From contig NC_062982.1 in NCBI RefSeq assembly GCF_023078275.1, forward strand, positions 2,864,501 to 2,928,500: 64,000 bases of DNA, read 5' to 3'. Shown here one piece after another: positions 42,101-52,100 of this stretch (positions within the stretch are counted from its first letter, which is position 1; every line of letters starts with the position of its first letter). The notes under the pieces were generated by a model. That model was not told the DNA's origin and ran no database searches. It saw only the letters and a list, made by a program, of their open reading frames with translations. Origin of the DNA: Leguminivora glycinivorella. Lineage: Eukaryota > Arthropoda > Insecta > Lepidoptera > Tortricidae. The position numbers and the translations under genes are program-made.

Positions 42101-43232
42101 ACGCAGATAATTGTTTACGGTTTGTGTTTTACCACATTCGGGTCAAAAAGATTTAGTAAAAACGTCACTTCTGTGCAGATGTTTGCTATAACGCCACCCT
42201 AAGGCGGTTGAGAATTGAGGGAAGGGATGGATAAATTCGCACACATCCAGCAGGCCTCCGTGGCGCAGTTGGTAAGCGCGATGGCCCCGGCAAGGCCAAA
42301 GGTCGCAGGTTCGAGTCCTGCCGGAGGTGTGAATTTTTCCATTTTTCCTTTAATTTAAAAATATGCAATTACCCATACATTAAAATCTGTTTGACCCATT
42401 CATTTAAAGTCTGCCCCCCCGTAGCCGAATGTGATTTCTTCGACGCGAAACGAAAACTATCTGATTTAGAATCGGGCCGTAGGTATATTCAGTTTTTATA
42501 TTAAAGGAAAAAATGGAAAAATTTACGCTTCCGGCGGGACTTGAACCCGCACCATTTTTGCAATCCGTGCAATGCTCTTACCAATTGAGCTACGGAAGCC
42601 ACGCCGGACTTCGCAAATCTTTCCATGCCTATCCTTTTGTACACACGTCTTGGGGTGACGTCTAGCGCCATCTACCGACAGACTATTACATCTTGTAACG
42701 GCACTGGAGTCTCAAGTTATATTGCTCAATAATAATAGTTAATTGTAGCTCAATTGGTAAGAGCATTGCACGGATTGCAAAAATGGTGCGGGTTCAAGTC
42801 CCGCCGGAAGCGTAAATTTTTCCATTTTTTCCTTTAATATAAAAATGTTTAGAATCGTTAGCAGACGTTTCTGCTTAATAAAAATTTATATTCAGTTTTT
42901 TTTAATTTTTAGTCTCAGACTAGAACCTAATATTTATCCTTTCTTTTTCAGCTATCACCGTCCCTTTCATCCACGTGGACGGATTCGGCGCTCTATATGT
43001 CGCTCTCTTTCTCTCCCTTGACTACATTTACATCTTTTTCGACTTGGAGATCATGACTACTAAGAAGTACTGGAATGACGTCACACCTTCTGATTTTATT
43101 GATGCAGCTATATATCTGCATTTAGATTATTATTATATATTTAAGAATGTCATTGTACCTAGTTTTAAAAAAAGTACAGAAGCCCCAGAAGTAGAATCAA
43201 AGTGTACAGATTTTGAAGACGCTTTGAACTGA
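33444..43232 (+). CDS. Gene A2: Lifeguard/TMBIM membrane protein with a triplicated N-terminal exon
   Basis: Exons are 33444-33500, 34612-34719 (2a), 35225-35317 (2b), 35799-35885 (2c), 39283-39401, 39657-39819, 41981-42119 and 42952-43232. All are GT-AG with consistent phases. Using one exon 2 gives 279 to 288 aa (281 with 2c), close to A1 (276); using all three gives 348 aa. The start is MAVELSPYNS, ending NIA just as A1 does. Landmarks are TTRIGFIQK (2c), VLSIKLLQ, RHENPYRY, FALQTDLEF, FDLEIMTTKKYW and HLDYYY, and both conserved helix aspartates are present. Expected role as for the family: membrane Ca2+ homeostasis and cell-death modulation. AATAAA follows at 43305-43310. Confidence 0.85.
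33513..34077 (+). repeat. 'GGGTTCCGTAG' repeat, subfamily A, copy 3
   Basis: Full-length copy with (GGAC)n at 33984-34020 and inverted ends GGGTTCCGTAG and CTACGGAACCC. It begins 13 bp after A2 exon 1. Confidence 0.7.
34612..34719 (+). CDS. Gene A2 exon 2a (tandem duplicate)
   Basis: 108 nt, phase 0 to 0, acceptor ATACAG, donor GTAAGT. It encodes VTEETVPDNIDGSKVFF and ends ITYMDFIQK. The FIQK end matches the domain start of M, A1 and exon 2c, while the TTRIG motif is replaced by ITYMD. Confidence 0.75.
35225..35317 (+). CDS. Gene A2 exon 2b (tandem duplicate)
   Basis: 93 nt, phase 0 to 0, acceptor TTACAG, donor GTTTGT. It encodes ITKGLVDCDNGPEIVGESV and ends INIVFVHK, the most diverged of the three. 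It is open throughout. Confidence 0.65.
35799..35885 (+). CDS. Gene A2 exon 2c (tandem duplicate, canonical)
   Basis: 87 nt, phase 0 to 0, acceptor TTACAG, donor GTTTGT. It encodes VAKRSVPNDDDGVNYYFK and ends DKTTRIGFIQK, the version closest to A1 and M. Confidence 0.8.
36195..37562 (-). mobile_element. Penelope-like element fragment in nested inverted repeats
   Basis: Outer arms of 142 bp (36195-36336 and 37421-37562) are inverted. So are inner pairs 36337-36422 with 36796-36890 and 36918-36985 with 37268-37325. The minus-strand frame 36889-36302 encodes a GIY-YIG endonuclease-like stretch: YENIGETGRNISTRLSEH, then SSAVTEH, KIREAIEI and NRDSGW. This is the C-terminal domain of Penelope-like retroelements. 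The reverse transcriptase is absent. It lies in A2 intron between exons 2c and 3. Confidence 0.75.
37608..37652. repeat. Perfect 19-bp hairpin
   Basis: ATCTAAAGAACCATCCCTT pairs with its exact complement across a 7-nt loop. It directly follows the Penelope-like remnant. Confidence 0.8.
38680..38935 (-). repeat. (GAAAT)n plus LINE-like untranslated tail, antisense
   Basis: A GAAAT microsatellite at 38687-38710 is followed by GGCATATTACAATGCGC and GCCACTTCTTTTC-type sequence, resembling the poly-pyrimidine end of a truncated retroposon in antisense. Confidence 0.4.
39146..39176. repeat. (TA)n microsatellite
   Basis: About 15 TA dinucleotides, roughly 100 bp before A2 exon 3. Confidence 0.9.
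40344..40505 (+). mobile_element. TAGCCGAATGGCA MITE, copy in A2 intron
   Basis: The ends GCCCCGTAGCCGAATGGCA and GCCATTCGGCTAGCCACC are flanked by CTG on the left and CAG on the right. It contains a small GTCGCGCC duplication absent from the other copies. Confidence 0.7.
40622..41567. mobile_element. 946-bp non-autonomous hAT-type element
   Basis: The ends TAGAGATGTG and CACATCTCTA are inverted, and CTTGCGAC is duplicated exactly on both sides (40614-40621 and 41568-41575). An 8-bp duplication and short TIRs are hallmarks of hAT transposons. The subterminal regions carry many AACCGGGTT and AACCGAGT motifs. There is no transposase. It lies in the A2 intron between exons 4 and 5. Confidence 0.8.
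42247..42362 (+). mobile_element. tRNA-headed mini-SINE, copy 2
   Basis: CCTCCGTGGCGCAGTTGG (A box), GGTTCGAGTCC (B box) and a CGGAGG end pairing with the start, then GTGAATTTTTCCATTTTTCC. It is tRNA-like but the anticodon arm is not canonical. It lies in the A2 intron between exons 5 and 6. Confidence 0.65.
42500..42602 (-). mobile_element. tRNA-headed mini-SINE, copy 3, inverted
   Basis: On the minus strand it reads GCTTCCGTAGCTCAATTGG, with a perfect T arm (GCGGGTTCAAGTCCCGC) and acceptor stem GCTTCCG/CGGAAGC. The anticodon loop lacks U33, so it is not called a functional tRNA. The TTTTTCC tail matches copies 2 and 4. Confidence 0.65.
42745..42850 (+). mobile_element. tRNA-headed mini-SINE, copy 4
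   Basis: The same sequence as copy 3 in opposite orientation, truncated at the very 5' end (starts at GTAGCTCAATTGG). With copy 3 it forms an inverted pair about 145 bp apart. Confidence 0.65.
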
Positions 43233-43304
43233 AGGTTAGATAAAAAAAAATGTTTAAAAATTCTCAAAGTAAGCTAAGCTATAACCTACCTACATATCAA
43301 GAAG

Positions 43305-43310
43305 AATAAA
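43305..43310 (+). terminator. Polyadenylation signal AATAAA of gene A2
   Basis: AATAAA lies 72 nt after the A2 stop codon. Confidence 0.6.
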
Positions 43311-43525
43311 ATTCCTAAAGGGAATTTTAGAATAATTCGCAAAATAAGAATTTTTTATCTGAAATGCCAACAAAAAAAAAATCTTATGTACCTATTGGCT
43401 TCGTGCGGAGTGCATGGAGGGGGTAAGCAAAGCAATCGCAGTGCTTGCGGTGGTCAAAATCGACACTGATTGTGGTTGTCATCTATCAAAACTCATAAAA
43501 TATAATACAATGTGTAATGTTTGAT

Positions 43526-43661
43526 ATGGGGCATCAATGTTGTTTCGTTGTTAATTGTAAAAATAATGGCATAAATAGTCGTTGCACGTTCTATGCGTTT
43601 CTTAGAGCACACTGGAAATTGGATCAAAGAACTAAATGGATAGCTACGGTGAAAAGAAAAC
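43526..43661 (+). CDS. THAP-domain exon (first coding exon, partial gene)
   Basis: The ATG at 43526 opens 45 codons plus one base, ending at a GTAAGT donor. The product starts MGHQCCFVVNCKNN and continues FYAFLRAHWK and TKWIATVKRK. This matches the N-terminal half of THAP zinc fingers (C-x(n)-C, then F-x-F and W). The second zinc pair (C-x2-H) must lie in a later exon, which I could not find in the next few kb. It may be a host DNA-binding protein or a P-element-type transposase remnant. It begins 294 bp after the A2 stop. Confidence 0.6.
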
Positions 43662-44505
43662 GTAAGTGACATGTCAAAACAAAACATTATAATTATTTAT
43701 AATAAATTATATTTAAGCTTTGTTTAAGTACCTAATATTGTTCAATACGCTGTTAGTATTTTTCCTACCGTAAAATATTATGCTTAAAGATTCAGGCCTA
43801 GTCTGGGAATAGGCCCGTGTCGGATATTTCTGCGGCCGCGGACATGACTAGGTACTTACGTTTAGATTTGTTTTATATGGCATTAACGGGACGGAGGTTT
43901 AGCGAATACCATATCACTAGCTCGAAGAACTTGTACCATTACTCCTATGTTCTTGAAGATTCCTTATATGCCCTACCAGCACCAATTTATTGACTCTTTC
44001 TGTAGTCTGGGGTTGGAAGTTTATACCGTGAGTAATGGCTTTGGAAACAGATTTTTGGTATTATATTCATGTCTTTATAATCTATCTACCTAAATTACAC
44101 TTGAAATAGTAGCTCTTGTTATTCGATGTATTTAAAATTAACGAAAAATCGTTAAAATATAATATTTGTTTACATGTTATTTTTTGACATTTTCCACTTC
44201 AACTTCACGTGGTAGTGGGCGTAATTGTCGTGCACGTAGCCAATAGATCCTACCTTTTTGGGATATGTAATATGTTATGTATATCATTTTGTATTAAAAT
44301 GTTTTTGTATGATGTTATTGCATTTTTTTACTCGACATTTAGTGCTACTTACAAGGTATTTTATTAATCTCCGCTACCTAGGTTGTCTGGAAGAGATCGC
44401 TTTTTAGCGATAATACCGCCTCTTGTTTTACCTCTTCTGAGTTGCTGTTTATTCTTGCTATGTTGTTTCCTATATTGAGGTGAAGAGTATTTTGTAATGT
44501 ATTTT
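43662..44505. other. Downstream of the THAP exon, no further exon found
   Basis: AT-rich sequence; no acceptor followed by a C-x2-H-F type THAP end was seen. Confidence 0.4.
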
Positions 44506-44511
44506 ATTGTC

Positions 44512-44605
44512 TTGGTTGCTCAGTTGGCAGAGCGCTGGAATATCGAATTGGCCGTGAGTTCAAGCCTCACTCAAGGCAGACATTTTTCAACTTTAAATTT
44601 ATTCT
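44512..44605 (+). mobile_element. tRNA-headed mini-SINE, copy 5
   Basis: TTGCTCAGTTGG (A box), GAGTTCAAGCCTC (B box) and a TTTTTCAACTTTAAA tail. The stems are degenerate. Confidence 0.5.
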
Positions 44606-45123
44606 ACGCCTAGTGGCCTATTGTCCCGGATCTGGAAGTTCACATTTTTGACACATTTGTTTTGAAGTATGTCGCGATGTGGCTAAGACGTATCGTTTGC
44701 CAAATCTAACGATTAATTTCGAATTGGTTGAATCGATTAGGCCCTATGTACAAGGAGGCGCTTAAACAAATATACGATTTCTATCAACTTACTGAAATGT
44801 CATTTCAATCGAAATGACAGACTGCCACAGCACTAGTTTAAAAATAAAAATGAATGATAAATGACATGATAAGTAAATCCTGCGTGATAAATTAATATCG
44901 TAAAATACTCACTAACGAAGATCCGCAAAAATGTAACATGTGCTTGATTATGTTTAAAGTAAGCGAAACATTGTTTTTAAGTACTTGATTTTTTTTAAAT
45001 ATTATTACAGGATTTTATTTAAAAGTTCATTAGGTTGTGCGAGTTTGCGTATTGTGGACGCTGTCATGTGTCAAAAAGAGGTTTTTAGAAATCTGAGACA
45101 ATAGTGACGTTTCTGCTAATCAG

Positions 45124-45283
45124 GGTGGCTAGCCGAATGGCACAATCGCTCACGAAACGCTCACGAAACGAAGCGCTAGTAGATATCTATCTCTATCGCG
45201 CTTGCGTATTGGCGCGACAGAGCCAGCGGCGTATCGCTTTCGTTTGGCGTCGGAGAAATGCCATTCGGCTACGGGGCCAGAAA
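45124..45283 (-). mobile_element. TAGCCGAATGGCA MITE, inverted copy
   Basis: Reverse complement of the other copies, flanked by CAG on both sides, consistent with a CWG target duplication. Confidence 0.7.
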
Positions 45284-45354
45284 GTTAAAATGTAACCTCT
45301 CCAATTCAGGTCCAAACACTGCAAACCTTCACGAGCATCTAGTAGTAGTGTAAT

Positions 45355-45592
45355 AGAATGTTTAGGAAAGTGTCTGTGTGTCTGTTTGTTCGTCTTTCAC
45401 GGCAAAACGGAGCGACGAGCGACAAATTGACGTGATTTTTTAAAGGGGAGATAGCTGAAGGGATGAATAGACATAGACTATATTTTTCTCTTTCTAGCCC
45501 CCCACTTCCACAAAATGGGGGGTGGGGTTTGTATGAAGCATTCCGCAATTTTGGAATTTAACTCGAGCGAAGCCGCGGGTAAAAGCTAGTTA
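45355..45592 (-). repeat. 'GCCGTGAAAGACGGAC' repeat, inverted copy
   Basis: GTCTTTCACGGCAAAACGGAG to the CGAGCGAAGCCGCGGGTAAA end. Full-length relative to the copy at 56868. Confidence 0.6.
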
Positions 45593-46539
45593 GATATAAT
45601 TTATAGGTTGGAATGTGCCTTTGAATTGACCTCTGTATATTAAGCGTCCATAGGCTACGGTGGTTGTGTAATAGTGGCTGTGTCGGCCGGGTCGCGCCTG
45701 CAAGTGAGAGATTCCTCTCGCGCCGCACGTAGGGCAGAGGCCGGGCGCGCACTGAGGGTTCACTGTAGGGAAAATCTGGACAAAAAACTTGAATTTAAAA
45801 AATTATTAGAATACATCACGATAAGAAGGGTTCCTCAGAGTGACCTCTATTGTTGACATACAAAAGGAAAGCAGGTTTCGATGGTACAACCATATAATGA
45901 GACGAGATTATAGTTTCTCTTTTAAATTCCCATTAAATATTTTCACAAAATCCTCGGGAAGAGGAAGACTTATGGTGGCCTAAAGATGAAAGGCCAGAAC
46001 CTAAAACTATGACGGCCCAAGATCGAGTGTCTTGGTCCTCAGATAAAACTGAAACTAAGGGAAGGAGTTAGAAAAAGACTAGGTATAATTAAAAAATAAT
46101 ATTTATATTTGATCTTCATGTGCAAGAATCCTGTTAGGCGATATAACTTTTTTTCACAGGTGAAGTTTCTAACGCGAATAGTGATTTTTGACCGAACATT
46201 CGGAATATTGAATATATTCGGAATTTATATGAAACCAAAAAAGATTTAAATTTTTGCTAAGATTTAAATTCACGTTATTATATCGCTATAGCTGCGGAGT
46301 CTAGCCGCCGCGAGAACTCCCATATGCCTGAAGAGGGGCCTCCAAAATTGGCCAGTAACATGTCGCAGCAGTAGCGATATAATAACGCGAGTACAACCGT
46401 AGTTCCATTAATTAAGATTTAAATTTTGTTTTTATGAACTTTGTAGTGACGTTATATTAAATTACTGATGTAAGAAGTGCTTAACATCCGATCAATTTGC
46501 TGGTCACAACCTCACAACTGGATGAGGCTAGCTGAGGAC

Positions 46540-46685
46540 CAGCCGGCGTATCATGCTGCCAATTTTATCACTTATCCACGTGGATAAAGCATCCGTCACG
46601 CTTTAGCAAGTATGTCAGTGTGAGAGTGACAGATGTCTTATCCACGTGGATAAGTGATAAAATTGGCAGCATGATACGCCGGCTG
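46540..46685. mobile_element. 146-bp MITE with CAGCCGGCG ends, copy 2
   Basis: Same length and arms as 19376-19521, with the unpaired centre in reverse orientation. It is flanked by GAC on both sides. Confidence 0.75.
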
Positions 46686-46779
46686 GACCCCTTAAAAAAT
46701 TAAATTTTGCAACTTGCAAATTAATTTTATAGTAAATACAAAATGTTACTTATAAGTAGAAGGTCAACAAAATTGCTCC

Positions 46780-46918
46780 CAGCTGTGCGCCAACGAGCCC
46801 ACCGTGGCCCGGGCCCGCGCACGCGCGCGACCAACCGCGGCGGGGCGCGGCGCTGCAGTGTGGCGCCGCTGCGCTGCTCGCTCGGACGTCAGCGAAATGC
46901 GGCCGTGTTGACGCGATG
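46780..46918 (+). promoter_or_regulatory. GC-rich first exon and promoter of the LDLa/CUB gene
   Basis: A sharp GC- and CpG-rich island (GTGGCCCGGGCCCGCGC and on) ends in GACGCGATG followed by a GTGAGT donor. Spliced to 59928, that ATG opens the same frame as exon 2 (ATG|AGG GCG GCG GGC ATG). A short upstream frame (ATG CGG CCG TGT TGA) precedes it. The transcription start is unknown. Confidence 0.55.
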
Positions 46919-48891
46919 GTGAGTCCCGTGGTAGTGCGAACCCGTAGTTACACTTCTGAGCCCTGCGTTGGTGTTTAAGTGTATTTTATACCATTGTGGG
47001 CATCGTCGCGTTGTTAGTTTTATTATAAGTTCCCGCAAACGTGTTTCAGCAAGGGTTCTGAGAGATCCAGTTATCCCTGTGTAGTATAGTAAACAGATGA
47101 TGAGATGGAAGTTGGGAATATCCTATCACGCGAAGATTATCATTGAGTTTCCATGAGTTCCGCGGTAGCGAACGTAGAGTTACACTTTCGTTTGGTGTTT
47201 AAGTGGATCAAAAGCATTGCATTCCCCACAAGAAATGCCAGTTTTATTTTAAGTTTCGGCAAAGGTATTTTATGGTGCCATGAGGGCTGTTATGTAAACA
47301 GTTTTGATGGGCTAAGTCCCTGCGTTGGTGTTTAAGACCATGCAAAGACCCTGCGTTATTTATGTACGGGTTAAGGGACTAAAAAATTTAAGATGGGCTA
47401 AAAGTAGCGAAGATCCCATCTTGCGATGATTTTCGCGATTTTCAGGGCCTCAGAGTTTTGACGGGCGTTCAGTGTTCATCGGTTTGGGTTATGGTGCCAC
47501 AAGAGTTCTGATAAACTCTACGTTGTTGTCCTTGTTAAGCGTAAGGAGTAAACAGATGATGATGGAAGTCGGGAAGATCCTATCATGCGAACTCACATTG
47601 AGTTCTCATCAGTACCGCGGTAGTGCGAGCCTAGAGTTACACTGGAGGGCATTTAGTGTTTCAAAGTGGATCAAAGGCCTTGCGAAGATCCCAGCGAAAC
47701 TTTGCGTTACCAGTTTTAGTTATTGTGCCTAAAGGAGTCCGGGAGACCCTAAGTTATTGCTGTTCGTAACGAGTAAAAGATTAGGAGTAGCGGTGATCCC
47801 ATCTTCTGAAGAGTAACTTTGATTTCTTACTTGGATTTTGAGAGCTTTTGAGGCTTTTGAGAACCCCAACGATATTTCAGTATGTAAACAGCTTTGATAG
47901 ACCATCAAATGTGAAGATACCATAGTCCAAAGATTCACATTGAGATCTCATGAGGTCCTTGCCGGCGGCTATATTTTCGAGCTCATATAATAAATAAATA
48001 AATAAATATTATAGGACATTCTTACACAGATTGACTGAGGCCCACGGTAAGCTCAAGAAGGCTTGTGTTGTGGGTACTCAGACAACGATATATATAATAT
48101 ATAAATACTTACATACATAGAAAACATCCATGACTCAGGAACAAATATCTGTGCTCATCACACAAATAAATGCCCTTACCGGGATTCGAACCCGGGACCG
48201 CGGCGCAGCAGGCAGGGTCACTACTGACTGCGCCAGACCGGTCGTCATAACCCGGCAACCTTCAAATCAAGAGTGAACAGGCAACTTCTGGGCGAGCTCA
48301 CTCCATTGTAGGCCACGTCTTTGCCTTTGGCTAGTCTGTATGCAAGACTATGCCCATTTATAATAATAATAAAATAAAATGTGTACTGGGCTCTGCAGTG
48401 ATGTTTGGATGTAAAGCCAAAGCCGGTGTTGCTACTGTTCTTCCAACGAACGTACTCCACCACCTTGTCGGCTCGGAGTAAATAGATCAAACAATAAAAA
48501 AAAGTGACCAAGCCTTCTATGGTCGATTCTAAAATCGAGCTAACTTCAATTTACGCGGCTAATACCCTGACTAGACCACAAGGCAATCGATTTCTGTCCC
48601 AAATTCTCGAGTGCCGATATTCAACCTCATTTATCGAAAAATAGTGGGTTCATTAAAAATACCTGTCTAATTTCAATAAAAATCGTACCTACCGGATGTA
48701 TCGAAAAAAAAATAACAAACTAACCTAACCACAAAACTGAAATTTTGAAAAACCCCCGACCACGACATAGTGGTCCGATTTTCATGAAACGTGGCTAAGA
48801 ACACTCCCGACTAACTCAGCTTTCAAACAAAAAAAACTAAATCTAAATCGGTGCATCCGTTCGGGAGCTACGATACCACAGACAGACACAC

Positions 48892-48934
<43 letters not shown>

Positions 48935-49164
48935 CACAGACAGACACGTCAAACTCATAACACCCCGTCGTTTTTGCGTCGGGGGTTAAAAATAAAATTA
49001 AAGGAGACTAGATAAACAATCCCATGAACATGACCATCCGTATTTTTTTAAAATAGAATTTTGCCTGTTTCATACATTTTTACTAACGCGATGCCGATCA
49101 TTTCTATGATAACAGCCATTTTTAACCCCCGACGCAAAAACGACGGGGTGTTATAAGTTTGACG

Positions 49165-49195
<31 letters not shown>

Positions 49196-52100
49196 CTGTC
49201 TGTCTGTCTGTCTGTGTGTCTGTCTGTGGCATCGTAGCTCCCGAACGGATGAACCGATTTAGATCTAGTTTTTTTTGTCTGAAAGCTGAGTTAGTCGGGA
49301 GTGTTCTTAGCCATGTTTCATGAAAATCGGTCTACTATGTCGCGGTCGGGGGTTTTTTCAAAATTTTAATTTTGTGGTTAGGTTAGGTTATTCTCGCGAT
49401 TTCAGCATTGATTGCATAGTAATAGTTGTTCACTATAACCTCAAAAGTCACTATGCAAAGGCTATTATTTACAAAATCACCCTGTATAAAAGTAAAAAAT
49501 GTTTAGTGTAATACCTCCACAAACACTAAGTGATTGAGTCGGGGGAGCCCGGGAGAGTTCAACCAACTCTCATGAAACACTAATGAATCGAGATTTGCAG
49601 TAATAAAAAGATAAGTTCTGTCTAATCTGACTCTGCAGACTGAAAATTGAATTAGTATGAAAGTCCCAAAAGGGAATTACATCTTTCAGCAAATCCCCGC
49701 GTTTTATGTAAAGAATAAAATAAATAATAATAAATAAATAAATATTTTAGGACATTCTTACACAGATTGACTGAGGCCCCCGGTAAGCTCAAGAAGGCTT
49801 GTGTTGTGGGTACTCAGACAACGATATATATAATATATAAATACTTATATACATAGAAAACATCCATGAAAGAAATAATACATACCGTATGCACGATTTT
49901 AACTTTTAAGATAATACATTCTCATGCGAACGTGCGATTTGTCGATGAAGAGACATCGTAATTTTTCCAGCAATTTTGGTGCAGCACTGTCGCGTTGAAG
50001 GAAGATATTTGCCCAAATGAAAGTCAGCTATTGTTAGTAGTCTATACTCACGCCTTTCAGAGTGCATAGTCAACGTGTCACTTACGTTACGTTACGAGGA
50101 AAACGAAATGCACTGTTGTCGTACTAATATGTAATAGCAAGAGAGAGCCTAGGGCGTTTGTAACTAGTCCACGTTAGGGCCTGGCCACATGGGCGCGTTG
50201 CGGCGACGCACCGCAAAAATTCTGCGTTGCGTTGCCGCGCCGCCAGTTTTTGCGGCAGGAAATCTGCGGCGCGGCACCGCGACGCAAGAACTCGCGGTGC
50301 GTCGACGCACCGCAAAAACCACAACGCAGATTTTTTGCGGCGCGTCGCCAAAACTCGCGTTACGTCGCCGCTCCTCAATAACAATACACGGTGCAGAACT
50401 TCACGATCAGTCTTTATCCAGACATGGATCAAAATAGTCTGTTTATTTAAAAAAATGTTATAATTCTCACAAGAACATAAAATCATTTATAAATAAATAA
50501 TTAAAAAATGTTAGTCTAAACTTTGACAATTACTTATACAGGTTGTATTTGGATAGCGGGTCAGTAAAGTAGAAGACCATTTTAAATTTATGAAAAATGG
50601 CGTTTACCTACATATTTTTGGAAAAACATACAGGGTGCGAGAAAAAGGTAATTTTTCACAAACTTTTTTTTTGACGCCAATCGATCCCATTTCTATTAAG
50701 GATCAAAAGCTTGTATGAGACCAAAATAAGATTTCTGGCTAGAAAATCCACAAATCGAGAAAAACGATCCCCATACAATTTGTATAAAAAAATATTTTTT
50801 TATTTTCTCATAAAATTTAATGCCTAACGATTCCATTCTTATTCAGTAGGCATCAATAGTTTCCTAGTTGTCAACTTACGATAATGTATTAAAAGCCGCA
50901 AATAAAAAAAACCTATACATTGATCACTATGGAAAAAGGTAGGAGAGCACTGTAAAAATAATGAAAAAATCTATCACCATTTTTTTTAAATATGAAACAA
51001 CCTAATTAAAAAAGATGATTTTTAGTAGCATAATTCGAAATTTGCTTAGTATTCTGTCGTGAAAAACTGTACTAAATCTACTATTAATTAAATGTTTGTG
51101 ATGTTCAGAAAAAAAATCATCACCAAGCAAAGAAGGGTTAAATATAAATAACACGAAGTTTAATTCGCACAAAACAGTTCACAATTATTTTGCGAGTAGC
51201 GGCGAGGCACCGCGAGTTGCCGCAAAAAATCTGCGTTGCGGTGCCGCACCGCGGGTTTTTGCGGTGCGTCGACGCACCGCGAGTTCTTGCGTCGCGGTGC
51301 CGCGCCGCAGATTTCCTGCCGCAAAAACTGGCGGCGCGGCACCGCAACGCAGAATTTTTGCGGTGCGTCGCCGCAACGCGCCCATGTGGCCAGGCCCTTA
51401 CAATCGCTAACGGTACATAACTAGAGCTTTCTCTATCGGTCTTCTATAGCGGCGCGCCAGAGCCACGGTACCGTAGCCAAGTGCACAAACGCTTACGATA
51501 ATATCGTTATCGTGAACAGCTATCTCCATCGCTCTTCCGTATTGGCGCAACGAGAAAGACTGCGTTTCGATCGGCGTCTAGCTTCAACGATTTTCATTCG
51601 GCTAGCCGGCTGATTGCGTTTTGATTGTCACGTAGTGTCAACGAATGTCGCTCTAGGTTGGCTGGTGTGTCAATGGCATATATCATTATATACATGATTT
51701 CGTAGTTCTTACGTACATAGCACTGTTCCGCTCATACACCAGTGGGGTATTTCACCTAGTGACATTGACACTTGACACTGACAATTCTGTGCCTATACAA
51801 CCTTCAAATCAAGAGTGAACAGGCATCTTCTGGGCGAGCTCACTCCATCGTAGGCCACGTCTTTGCCTTTAACAAATGAACCATAATTTATTATAGGACC
51901 AAGTTACACAGAAACTTATATAACATATCTATAAAATATTTGTTTATAATATCTAGTCTAAGATATGTGGGAGGGCAGCACCGTCGTCAAAGCCGAGCCA
52001 TCGGGTGATGGCCTTGAAGCGGTGGCGTGTGCCTCGGTTGCACATGCACACTTTGCCTTTGACTAGTCTGTGGCCAAGAGTAAGCCCATTTATAATTTAA

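Noticed and set aside
42500..42602. Functional tRNA gene
   Set aside because: Acceptor and T arms pair well, but the anticodon loop lacks U33 and the stem is imperfect. A SINE tail follows and a second copy exists.
50124..51424. Arginine- and alanine-rich reading frames
   Set aside because: They fall in the GC-rich inverted arms of the Harbinger-type element, are open in several frames on both strands, and mirror each other.
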